From IMG/VR virus record IMGVR_UViG_3300031857_001046, positions 1 to 28,326 of that record: a DNA stretch of 28,326 nt; one strand, written 5' to 3'. Source of the stretch: a virus. The position numbers and the translations under genes are program-made. Below the pieces are notes generated by a model. The model had not been told where the DNA came from. It worked only from the letters and a program-made list of their open reading frames with translations, and searched no databases. This document shows, in pieces, positions 1 through 8,500 of the stretch (position 1 is its first letter; every line of letters begins with the position of its first letter).

Positions 1-207
1 GACGCCTATGATGAACACATGATGCAGTTGTCTGCTTATCGTGTCGGGCTGGGTATGCCAGACGCCCGATGCGCGAACATCTTCGTGTCACGCAATGTGC
101 CCGGCCTCGTCAAGATTATTGAATGGGATCAGGCAGACCTTGCTCGTGGCTGGCAGATGTTCCATGCGCTGTTGACCTTCTGGCAAACCAAAAATCAACA
201 CAAATGA
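1..207 (+). CDS. PD-(D/E)XK nuclease, C-terminal fragment (5' end outside window)
   Basis: The reading frame is open at base 1 and ends at TGA 205-207, so only the last 68 residues are visible. They include Gln-Leu-Ser-Ala-Tyr (QLSAY, bases 25-39), which fits the QxxxY motif that follows the catalytic core of Cas4/RecB-type PD-(D/E)XK nucleases. The segment after it (strand, then a helix with WQMFHALLTFW) fits the C-terminal end of phage exonucleases of this superfamily. The catalytic D and ExK residues would lie upstream of the window and cannot be checked. Such enzymes process DNA ends during phage replication or recombination, or degrade host DNA. It overlaps the next gene by 4 nt (ATGA), suggesting a shared plus-strand operon. 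The superfamily is moderately secure; the exact role is not. Confidence 0.6.
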   Translation, partial: DAYDEHMMQLSAYRVGLGMPDARCANIFVSRNVPGLVKIIEWDQADLARGWQMFHALLTFWQTKNQHK

Positions 208-419
208 TCATGGAAAAAATTGAAGCCTTTAAGACAAGCGACGGGTCGCTTTTTGACGACAAACTCAAGGCCGAGCGCCACGAGTTGTTCCTGAAGAAGG
301 ACATGATCGTCGAAGAGTTTCTCGACAGCGATCTGAACCCGTACACCGGGCCACAGCGCGTGATCGCTCGAAACACAATCATCAACTGGGAACTATGGAA
401 AGTAAAAAATGCTGAATGA
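204..419 (+). CDS. Small phage protein of unknown function (71 aa)
   Basis: The ATG at 204 overlaps the stop of the nuclease gene (ATGA), the usual arrangement for translational coupling; an in-frame ATG at 210 is an alternative start. The frame is open further upstream, but that part duplicates the nuclease coding region and is not needed. The 71-residue product begins with a charged stretch containing KTSDGSLFDD and continues as a helical, Lys/Glu-rich chain with a central NPYTGPQRV turn. I recognise the general look of small cytoplasmic proteins from phage early or middle regions but no named domain. No signal peptide or membrane segment is visible. It overlaps the next start by 11 nt. Confidence 0.6.
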   Translation: MIMEKIEAFKTSDGSLFDDKLKAERHELFLKKDMIVEEFLDSDLNPYTGPQRVIARNTIINWELWKVKNAE

Positions 420-630
420 AGAACTGATCAAGCAAATATTTTTTCAAAGCGACCGCCCGCGCAAGGACGCTCTGTTGGCCGACGAGGTTGACATCGTCCA
501 GTTTGCCGAGAATGTAATTGCCGTGGCCCGCCTTGAAATTGCCAAGCAAGAACACGCTCGTTGTGTTGCAATGGTGAGAGATATGAACCGCGTAGTAGGC
601 GATACATTGGAAAACTACCCACCGAGGTGA
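409..630 (+). CDS. Hypothetical protein (73 aa)
   Basis: The ATG at 409 lies inside the end of the preceding gene and follows a purine-rich GGAAAG tract at a plausible ribosome-binding distance. The product is 73 residues, predicted mostly helical and soluble, mixed-charge, with two cysteine-free helices and one Cys near residue 48. No domain is recognised and no membrane segment is present. Its place in a chain of overlapping plus-strand genes and its tight spacing to the next start (3 nt after the TGA) support a real gene. A role in the replication or host-takeover module is only a guess from position. Confidence 0.55.
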   Translation: MLNEELIKQIFFQSDRPRKDALLADEVDIVQFAENVIAVARLEIAKQEHARCVAMVRDMNRVVGDTLENYPPR

Positions 631-633
631 CCT

Positions 634-870
634 ATGTCAGTCTTGCACCAAGCCATGAAAACGACCTCCGCAGGTGAGTTCGAAATTGATATGCACATCA
701 TCAGACAGATGGCTGTTGCATTCGATGAAGGGGTTCACAGCGAGGAGACCATCATCGCAAAGTTCATCGTGGCCGCGTATGAGACTGGTTTTGATCGCGG
801 CATTCAAGAGTCAGAGAAGCGGAGTATGCAGACAGCCATGCTCCTCGCTTGCACCGCAGGAAACGCATAA
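634..870 (+). CDS. Hypothetical protein (78 aa), last gene of the plus-strand module
   Basis: The start is supported by GAGG six nt before the ATG at 634, lying across the stop of the previous gene (628-630). The 78-residue product is predicted helical: an N-terminal part with several Met and His residues (IDMHIIRQMAV), a central acidic stretch, and a C-terminal helix. No family is recognised. The stop codon (868-870) abuts the A-tract of the hairpin that terminates the opposing minus-strand transcript, so this is the last gene before the convergence point. Confidence 0.6.
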   Translation: MSVLHQAMKTTSAGEFEIDMHIIRQMAVAFDEGVHSEETIIAKFIVAAYETGFDRGIQESEKRSMQTAMLLACTAGNA

Positions 871-894
871 AAAAAGCCCCCCGTGAGGGGGGCT
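869..894 (-). terminator. Rho-independent terminator of the late (minus-strand) operon
   Basis: A perfect 8-bp, mostly G:C stem (875-882 paired with 887-894) closes a GTGA loop. Read on the minus strand, the stem is followed by a run of six Ts (complement of 869-874), the classic intrinsic terminator form. It lies 40 nt after the stop of the last late gene (934). On the plus strand the stem is followed by purines, so it is a poor terminator for the opposing genes, though it may still slow that transcript. Confidence 0.88.
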
Positions 895-933
895 AAGAAG
901 GAGAGCGGCAACTGCTCCTTGCAAAGAAACTCT

Positions 934-2634
934 TTACTGTGGTGCCTTCTCAGGCTCCGCCCATGCACCGCGCTTGCGGAAGTAGTCATGGGCAATCATG
1001 ACTGGAATCATCGCCAGACCACCGACCGTACCAACACCCTTCGCGGCCAGACCCACTGGGCCAACCGGAGGAGCCATCGATGCAGTCGCCAGTGCGGCTT
1101 CAATAGTCGCCAGCACGCTACCGGAATAGTCACCAGCCTGATACCTTTTCACGGCTTCGTCAACTGATAACCCTGCACCAAGACCCCCGGCCACATTCGC
1201 CAGCACGGGCGCCTTGGCGGCGTACTTACCAGCCTTCTGTATGTTGGACAGGCCAGACTTTTGGGCGCGGTCTGCCGCCGCTTGTGCAACGGCTACGGCA
1301 TCTTCTGCCCGCGCCACATTCTGGGTCGCACGCTGGGTGGTTTGTTGCTCTGCACGACGAGCCTGATCCACGGCTCTACGCTTCTGGCTGGCCTCGATGC
1401 TGGCACGCTTTTGCTCTGCCTTGACTCTTTCGAGTTCGGCGTCTGCGGCGGCTCTCTCGGTGGCTGTACGGGCATCGGCTTGACGCTGGGCCAACTCATC
1501 CTCATAGACCGCGCTGGCAGGCACTTGAATGCCTCCCTTGGTCGTGGTCATGCCGGGCGCTTCGGCCAGCACATTCTTGTCGGTTAAAACGCCCTTACGG
1601 CGCAATTCGTCCTGTACCCGGGCCAACTCCTCACGGCGGGCCGCTTCGGCGGCTGTACGCTCGTTAAAGCCCATGCGCTGACGGCCAGTGGTTCCTGCCT
1701 CATCCACGGTGCCCAACTGGACACGCTGATTCTGGGCGTCGGTTGGGATGCCACCACCACCCCCGGGAGGGGTAGCGGCAGGGGCGGCGCCGGGTTTGAA
1801 TGACGCGGCTTTTGATCTAGCGTCGGCCAAGTCACGCTCGGCCTGCTGTAGAACGCCCTGAGAACGCTGGAATTCGGCCTCTAGATCGGCAATGTTGACT
1901 CCGGAAGCCGGAGGGTTCGCCAGACGCTCCTGAGCGATTCTGAAGCGATCCTGCGCCCTTGCGAGACCTTCCTCTGCCGCCGCTGTTGATGGCGGTTTGT
2001 AGACATCCGCACCGCGCTCCACAACACCTTTGGCAAGACCTACAGCCGCACCAATGGTCGGAGCATCTTCGGTAACTCGACTGCGCTCAGGCATATCGCC
2101 ACCGCCTTGGCTTGCAGACTCAAGGGTCTCAGCCGATGGAGGTTGAACACGATCAAACGGGTTCTCTTGCTCACCCTCTGGACGAACCTTGAGAACCGTT
2201 GAGTAAGCGGATCGGATAGCGAGTGGGTAATCTTCGGCAGTCGCATACGAACCCGCGACGCCTTGGTTTAGACCTGTGGTGAACTTGTTTACATCCGAGC
2301 CAGCACCAACGGCCTTGGGGTACATACGCTTGATGAAGTCGACATAGTAGTCAGCAAAGACCTCGGGGTCTTCAAACCGCAGGTATGCGTCGTTGGACTT
2401 CTCGCGCTTGTCGTATGCCCTCTGGCCTTTGCCGCTTGGGTCTTTGATGTTGCCAAGGTTGTAGGTGCCCGGGATCACAGACTTGCCCCAGCCAGTCTCC
2501 TGCCCGAACTGAGCCAAGATGATCTTGGGGTCGACGCCAATTTCAGACCCAATGCGCTCGGCAATCGGGCCGTACTCTTGAACGAATGCGGCGGGGTCTC
2601 CGCCTTTTCTTGGCGCAGGCTTCTGATCGGCCAT
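934..2634 (-). CDS. Virion-associated peptidoglycan hydrolase / putative ejection protein with glucosaminidase-like domain (566 aa)
   Basis: Residues about 15-150 look like a glucosaminidase/FlgJ-type lysozyme domain: QETGWGKS with the likely catalytic Glu46, then NLGNIK, an FEDPEVFADYY helix and YATAEDYP, in the order known for that family. The middle (about 200-470) is Ala/Arg/Glu-rich coiled coil interrupted by a Pro/Gly linker. The end (about 470-550) has a hydrophobic Gly/Ala-rich stretch able to enter a membrane. The layout of lytic domain, long helical part and hydrophobic tail is that of internal virion proteins that open the cell wall during DNA entry. The ATG shares one base with the preceding TAA (TAATG). 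It is the last gene before the terminator and is separate from the GH24 endolysin at 16997-17461. The lytic domain is fairly sure; the ejection role is inferred from context. Confidence 0.72.
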   Translation of the reverse strand: MADQKPAPRKGGDPAAFVQEYGPIAERIGSEIGVDPKIILAQFGQETGWGKSVIPGTYNLGNIKDPSGKGQRAYDKREKSNDAYLRFEDPEVFADYYVDFIKRMYPKAVGAGSDVNKFTTGLNQGVAGSYATAEDYPLAIRSAYSTVLKVRPEGEQENPFDRVQPPSAETLESASQGGGDMPERSRVTEDAPTIGAAVGLAKGVVERGADVYKPPSTAAAEEGLARAQDRFRIAQERLANPPASGVNIADLEAEFQRSQGVLQQAERDLADARSKAASFKPGAAPAATPPGGGGGIPTDAQNQRVQLGTVDEAGTTGRQRMGFNERTAAEAARREELARVQDELRRKGVLTDKNVLAEAPGMTTTKGGIQVPASAVYEDELAQRQADARTATERAAADAELERVKAEQKRASIEASQKRRAVDQARRAEQQTTQRATQNVARAEDAVAVAQAAADRAQKSGLSNIQKAGKYAAKAPVLANVAGGLGAGLSVDEAVKRYQAGDYSGSVLATIEAALATASMAPPVGPVGLAAKGVGTVGGLAMIPVMIAHDYFRKRGAWAEPEKAPQ

Positions 2635-4565
2635 TATTCACCTTCCTTCTTCTTGCGAACGGTGCCATCGACATCGATGTACACGCTACCAACAGGCAAC
2701 TTCTTGAACGCTTCGTCTGCCTTGCTCTTGATGCGAACTGGGCCTGCTGGCGCTGATGCCGCAGGCGGACGATTGGCTGGAGCCGCAGGTGCGGCAGGTG
2801 CGGCAGGCGTCGATGGCTTCGATTCAGCAGGACGCTTACCACCAAACAGGTCGGCGTTGCGCTCTCGAACCTTTTGCAAGGTCGCGTCGTACTGGTTGTC
2901 GAGGGTGTCCTTGACATCGGATGCAAGGAAGTCCCCGTAGGAGGCATCTCTGTTTTGGCGCTTGTAGTTGTTCCATGCGCGGAAGAGTTGCTTGTCGTAC
3001 TCTGCTTTGAGTTCGAGTGCGTGCGACTTGAGAATGATGACTCGCGCAGTATCGGATGGCAATGCGCCCAACTGCGAGAAGAGCAGACCTTCGCTCTCGG
3101 TCGTTGCACCTTCGCCCGGGGCACGAGCAACCTTACGGAAGTTCACCGTCAACTCAGCATATTTCTGCATGAACATCTGAAGCGCTTCGCGATCCTGCGG
3201 GCTGAGTTTGTAAGTCTCCAACTCACGGGCAGGGAACGCAATCGTGCCACCCGGTGTGGTGATACCTTTTTCAGCCGCACGGAAGATGGCATCCTTGATC
3301 GTGGTGTCTTGCAACAACTGGAACGCACGAGGATTGGACGACGCGTAGGTCGTCATATCTTTTGCGATGTTCGTGAGACCACGAGCATTCTGCATATTGT
3401 TGCGGATGTTGCTGATCTGAGTCTTTTCTTCCTCGATCTCGGTCTCACCACGCTTCTTACGCAAAGCCTCTTGGGTCTCACGCTCCTGAACGGTCATAGG
3501 AGGCTTGTCGGCACCGCCACCAGTGGTTGGAGCCTTGCCTGCGGCAATCTCTTCCTTCGTGGGTTTGATGTTGCCTTCCAGCCAGCCTTGACGACGGAAC
3601 CAGTTGAATTCGATCTCTGGATCGTCTTTTGCCACGGCCTCTGCGCGAATCTTGTCGTACTCGCGAGAGAGACGCTCGGGCACCTTCTTCGGGCCAATGA
3701 AGCGACCGAAGTCGCGCTCGATGATCTTGGTTTGATGTGGCTCGACTTCGAGATACTTTTGCTGTGAACGAGAGAACGGGCCTTCCGGTGTGGAGATGAT
3801 GTCCTCGCGTTGCATCTTCGCAATGTTTGCAATCTTTTCGCCGTACTCTTTCGAGATGGCGTATGCACGAGTGATGTCGGCGTCAGTGATGAGACGCATC
3901 TGATTCGGGGCGCCAGTCTGACCCACGGCGCCAGCAGGAGCGGGTGCGGCAGGTGCGCCACCAGCGGCTGGAGCAGAAGGAGCGCCAGCAGTCGCGGCAG
4001 GGCCACCAGCGGGGGCGCCAGCAGGTGCGCCGGGTGCGCCGACTCTTGGTGCGGCCATGGCTTTACCGCCCATGCCAGACAGGCGCAGGAGGTCTTCCAT
4101 TTCCAAATTCTTGGTGGTGGCAGACAAACCCTTCTCGGCCAACTCAAGTTCGAGTTTTGCCATCGCCTGACGACGAGCAAATTCTTTCTCTGCTTCACTC
4201 GACATACCTTCAGCGGCATAACCAAGCGATTCGCCAAACGATCCGGTTTTGGTTGGCTTTAGGAAACCAGCGGCACCAGCCATCATGACCGGGTCAAACG
4301 GCAATCCTTTGCGACTATCGAGAGACGACTTCAGTTTTTCAATCTGAGCCATCAGAGCCGCAGACTGTGCGCGACGCTCTTCGAGAGTCTTGGTGAAATA
4401 GTCTTCCGCAGTGTCCGGTTGCTCTTGCTCCATACCAGCCGCACGAGCGGCAAGGTTCTCGTTCTTTGGCGGCTGAGGAGGTGCCGCAGGGCCAGCGGCA
4501 GGAGCCGCAGGACGAGGAGTAACTGCGTTAAGACCTCCGGTTGGCGGTTGTTGTTGTATTGCCAT
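2634..4565 (-). CDS. Putative internal virion / ejection protein, Ala-Pro-rich (643 aa)
   Basis: No catalytic domain is recognised. The N-terminus (1-40) is Pro/Ala/Gln-rich and disordered, followed by a helical region (about 50-165) with several charged heptads. A second Ala/Pro/Gly linker covers about 170-220. A long mostly helical region (about 225-580) follows, and a third Ala/Pro linker (about 585-620) leads to a short C-terminal segment ending in KKKEGE. Linkers between helical blocks and a neighbouring lytic protein fit proteins packaged in the capsid and threaded out during infection. The start is ATG 4565, three nt after the upstream stop (TAAGACATG), with purine-rich sequence before it. 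Assignment as a structural protein rests on position and composition only. Confidence 0.6.
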   Translation of the reverse strand: MAIQQQPPTGGLNAVTPRPAAPAAGPAAPPQPPKNENLAARAAGMEQEQPDTAEDYFTKTLEERRAQSAALMAQIEKLKSSLDSRKGLPFDPVMMAGAAGFLKPTKTGSFGESLGYAAEGMSSEAEKEFARRQAMAKLELELAEKGLSATTKNLEMEDLLRLSGMGGKAMAAPRVGAPGAPAGAPAGGPAATAGAPSAPAAGGAPAAPAPAGAVGQTGAPNQMRLITDADITRAYAISKEYGEKIANIAKMQREDIISTPEGPFSRSQQKYLEVEPHQTKIIERDFGRFIGPKKVPERLSREYDKIRAEAVAKDDPEIEFNWFRRQGWLEGNIKPTKEEIAAGKAPTTGGGADKPPMTVQERETQEALRKKRGETEIEEEKTQISNIRNNMQNARGLTNIAKDMTTYASSNPRAFQLLQDTTIKDAIFRAAEKGITTPGGTIAFPARELETYKLSPQDREALQMFMQKYAELTVNFRKVARAPGEGATTESEGLLFSQLGALPSDTARVIILKSHALELKAEYDKQLFRAWNNYKRQNRDASYGDFLASDVKDTLDNQYDATLQKVRERNADLFGGKRPAESKPSTPAAPAAPAAPANRPPAASAPAGPVRIKSKADEAFKKLPVGSVYIDVDGTVRKKKEGE

Positions 4566-4568
4566 GTC

Positions 4569-5582
4569 TTACCCCACTAGGTTGCCATCGGTGTCATAAA
4601 TGTTGCCGTTGCCGTCGGTGTACGCGATGGGCGTTGCACCTCCGTCCGCATAACCTCCGCGCTTCATACGGCGACCTTTGCCTGCCATTGTTGCGGCCAT
4701 AGGTTGCTTGCGCAACGCGCCGCCTTTGGCTTTGTGAATCACGCCACCACGGGCCTTGCCCGGCTCGGAACGAAGGAACGCACCCAGACCCTGCAAGAGG
4801 CCAGCAATCTGCGCCAGAGGTGCGTTGCTGTAGCCTTCTGAGCCAGTCGTCTGTTGCACGGTTCCGGTCGGCACTTGATAGCCCTGCAAGAGTTTTGCAA
4901 AGGCTTGAGTCTGAGCCATTGGATAGTCGAGCATCTTCTGGCCGAGGGCCTGCTCTTGACCGCCGTAGTCAAACAAAGTCTTGAGTCCACCAACACCGAG
5001 TTGCTGTTGCTCTTGGCCCAGTGAAGTAAACGAACGGCCAGCATTGAGCGCACGCTCCAAGTCGGTTTGTGCGAACTTGCCTGCTTCGGTGTAGCCCTGT
5101 TGTAGAGCGCCGAGTTGCTTACCGACTAGGTCAGACTGAAGGTCACGCAAAGCCTGACCAGTTACCTGAGCCTGACGACGCGAACCGAACTGACCAGTGC
5201 CCACAGCCGCACCGCCGAGGTTCGGCAACACATTCTCACGAATGTTGCGCTGTTGCAGACGGGCCATCTCGTTCACCACGGAACTGGTGTACGGGTTCAT
5301 GTAGTCCGCAACGACATCAGGCATCGTGGTGGCACCAGCCTCGCCAAGCAATTGAGACGCCGCGCCCAGAGAGCCTGATCCAGAGAACGCCACATTGGGC
5401 GCCATCTGGAGGGCTTGCTGTTGCAGTGGAGAGAAGCCAGCAATACCACCCTGCGTGACGGCGTTCTGGCCGAGGTTCGCAATATCTTGGAGGTAGTTTG
5501 TATAAAACTCTGGAGCGACCTGTTGTTGCTCCGTGGTTTTAGTTAGCGCTGGTAACGGATCACCTTGAAAAAGTCCGGCCAT
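4569..5582 (-). CDS. Putative virion/ejection protein with Gln-rich helical body (337 aa)
   Basis: The body (about 15-270) is Gln/Leu/Ala-rich and helical, with a conserved-looking core around DYMNPYTSSVVNEM and GTGQFGSRRQA (residues 93-138), a pattern I associate with phage structural proteins near ejection genes. The tail from residue 275 is very basic and Gly-rich (KARGG, KRGGYADGG). The last 19 residues end in YTDGNGNIYDTDGNLVG, a repeat type also found inside the adjacent 1073-residue protein. A GGA tract eight nt before ATG 5582 is the likely ribosome-binding site. No enzymatic motif is visible. The virion role is inferred from neighbours. Confidence 0.6.
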   Translation of the reverse strand: MAGLFQGDPLPALTKTTEQQQVAPEFYTNYLQDIANLGQNAVTQGGIAGFSPLQQQALQMAPNVAFSGSGSLGAASQLLGEAGATTMPDVVADYMNPYTSSVVNEMARLQQRNIRENVLPNLGGAAVGTGQFGSRRQAQVTGQALRDLQSDLVGKQLGALQQGYTEAGKFAQTDLERALNAGRSFTSLGQEQQQLGVGGLKTLFDYGGQEQALGQKMLDYPMAQTQAFAKLLQGYQVPTGTVQQTTGSEGYSNAPLAQIAGLLQGLGAFLRSEPGKARGGVIHKAKGGALRKQPMAATMAGKGRRMKRGGYADGGATPIAYTDGNGNIYDTDGNLVG

Positions 5583-5583
5583 C

Positions 5584-8500
5584 TCAAATTCCTTTCTTCA
5601 GGTACGAGGTCAACGCTTTGGTCTTCGGCGGAATCTTGTCCAACGGAGCAGAGCGCTTGTGTTTGCGAATGTTCTGTCTAAAGTCGTCCAACGCCTTCGC
5701 ACCTGCTTTGGTCGAACCATTACCAATCTGCGCCACTGTTTCAGCGTCAATCACATACTCACCATCCGCAAGCATAGCGGGAATGTCGTCAGATTGACCA
5801 TCGCCGGGGCCGTGAACGGCAGAGCCTTTACGGAAGTCCAAGCGGCCTTGAGCCAGCGGAACATTTGACACCGCAGGCAAGCCACCGCGCTTCATTGCAG
5901 GAGGCATCTGAACTTGCTGTGGCATCTGCTGTTGAGCAGAAGGCTGTTGAGGCGTGCCCATGGCCGGAGAGTTTGGCAACCCACCAGAGCGCGGCAAGCC
6001 ACCAGCCTGAGCCATTTGAGGCGCCTGCGTTTGCTGTACTGGGCGAGGATTGGTCAGGTTACTGATTGGGTCTACCGCTTTGCCAAAAGTGTAGTAACCG
6101 CCTGCCAAGCCGCCGTCAGCCATGCCTTGAGTTTGCTCAGTGCCTTCTTCGTCAGTTCTTTCAGTTTCTTCATAGCCGTAATCTCCTTCATTTACGGGAT
6201 TGAATCCCGGTGCGTTGAGGTTGCGATACAACTCGTCGCCATAAATTTCAGGCATTTCGTCTCGTGCGGCGTACTGATCGTAGGTCACATAGTTTGCAGG
6301 GCCAACACCAAAGTCGGTGGTGCGGGCCGGGATCACGCCAACCTTGGACATATCGATGCCTTGGTTCTGCGTGCCAGTACCGCCAGAGAACAGGTCGCTG
6401 TTCCCTAGAAGAGCGCCAAGCACTGCACCAGCGGCGCCAGCGCCAAGGTAACCAGAGCCAGTGATCTTGTCCATGATGTCGCTTACAGCAGACTTCTGCT
6501 CATTTTGACGATTCGTCTCATCAGCAAGTCGACGCGCACGCTGTGCTGGCGTCTCAGTGTTGTAGTAGTCGCGCAGGTCTACACCGCTACCACCGCTGGT
6601 CACGCTGTAGTCAGGAGCCTCGGTGGAACCAACAACATTACCGTCGCTGTCGACAGTCAGCGTAGAGCCATCGTCAAAGGTTTGAATGTAAGAGCCATCG
6701 TCAAAGTACTGGATGTTTCCGGCAGAGTAGCGGCTGGGATCATCCTCGCTTACAGTGCTGGTATCTTCGGTGTCTTGATCCATTTGACGCTCGGCCATGC
6801 TGTCTTCAACGCCGTTTGCGTTGTATTGGTAAACAGCGCCATCAGAGTCGTAAGTGACATAAGAGCCGTCATCGTAATAAACGATGTAAGAGCCATCATC
6901 AAAATACTCAACATCATCCGAACCCTCGTATGAGTTTTGAAGCAGGCTTGTATCTGGAGAGCCAGCGCCAAAGTAAGTAGAGGTTGCAGTTGGGCCTGCG
7001 CCACCAAAATAGCGCACCTCGCCACCGTCTGGGTTGTAGTAGGTGACAGGGTAGTCCTCTTCGTAGACAACCTCCTCGCCCTCATCGCCACCCTCTTGGA
7101 ATGCGCGGACTTTGCCGCCGTTGTTCATCAGTGCCACAAGACCTCCTTTTTTACCCCAGTAGTCAGGGTCGCCATAGTCATACTCGTCTTCTGTGTACTC
7201 ATCTTCGGCGTACTCGTCTTCAGGGTAAGTTATTTCTTCATCGTAATAATATTCATCTTCAGACCCGGCATATGGATCAAAGATCACATTGCCGTCCCAG
7301 TCATACTGATAGCCATCGTCATCGGTATAGACATAATCAGAATGATCCGCCTCAGCAATTAAGTTGCCGTAATAATCGTATTGATTGCCGTAGTCATCAG
7401 TGTAGATGTAGTCGGCAATTTCTTCATCGGTGTAGTAGTCGTCGGCGGAATAAAGCAGTTCACCAGTAGAGTCGTAAATGTTGCCGTACTCGTCTTCGTA
7501 GTAGCCCAATTCCTCCAACTCTTCATCGGTTGCACCTTCTTCAAGAGCAACCTCTTCTTCGCCTTCATACTCTGATTCATCTTCGGCAAAATCAGTTGCA
7601 TCGGTTGAGTCAACTACATTACCCTCGGCATCAATCGTGACAGTAGAGCCATCGTCATAGGTGTAGACGGTGTTGCCCTCGTCGTCAGTAGCAATATCGG
7701 TAGAGTCTTCGGCGTACTCGTCGGTCGCCTCGGTGTACGACACAACATTACCGTCTTCATCTAGAGTTACGGTAGAGCCGTCGTCGTAGGTGTAAGTGGT
7801 CGTGCCATCATCGTTGGTAGCGATGTCAGTGCCTTCGGCATCGGTTGAGCCAATAATGTTGCCATCAGCGTCATAAGTGATCGTTGAGCCGTCATCAAAG
7901 GTCTCGGTGAATGTCCCGTCTTCGTTCTCGGTGGCATTTGGATTGACGCCAACAGGAAAGCCGGACGCGCCCGTACCGCCAGTGGTTCCTCCAGTGGTAC
8001 CACCCGGTTTGGTCGGGCCTTTAGGCGTGACCGGAGGCTTAGGGCCACCAGTAGTTGGTTTTGTTGGGCCACCAGTTGTTGGCTTCTTGGGGCCAGTAGT
8101 AGTTCCACCCGGGGTCTTTGGCCCAGTGGTACCACCCGGCTTGACAACAGTTCCACCCGGTTTAGTTGTGGTGCCTCCGGGCTTAACAACAGTGCCGCCG
8201 GGTTTGGTTGTAGTTCCACCCGGTTTCGTAGTTGTCGTGCCACCGGGTTTGGTTGTTGTTCCGCCGGGCACCTTGGATGCGTCAACAACCTTCTTGGTGC
8301 CAGTCAGTTTGTCGTAAACCGCTTTGGTGCCCACACCTAGAGCCGCACCAGTCAACGCGCCAGTAATGGCGTTGGTCAGACCAGAGGTGCTTCCAGTCTT
8401 GCCTTGAGAGGTAGACACGGATGGACGAGAAGCGCCTGTTACCTTGTTGGTGATCGACTTGGGTGAGCCAACAACAGAAGTCAACGCAGGCTTAGATGCG

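Noticed and set aside
2874-3767. 297-codon open frame on the plus strand
   Set aside because: It lies wholly antisense to the 643-aa virion gene, has no ribosome-binding site or recognisable motif, and is explained by the codon bias of the GC-rich minus-strand gene.
7969-8271. Possible CRISPR-like direct repeats
   Set aside because: Repeat units are short, variable at third codon positions, have no unique spacers and code in frame for a linker.
7877-8317. Plus-strand frame full of VVPPG repeats
   Set aside because: It is the complement of the PGGT coding repeats of the 1073-aa gene, so its repeat structure is a by-product.
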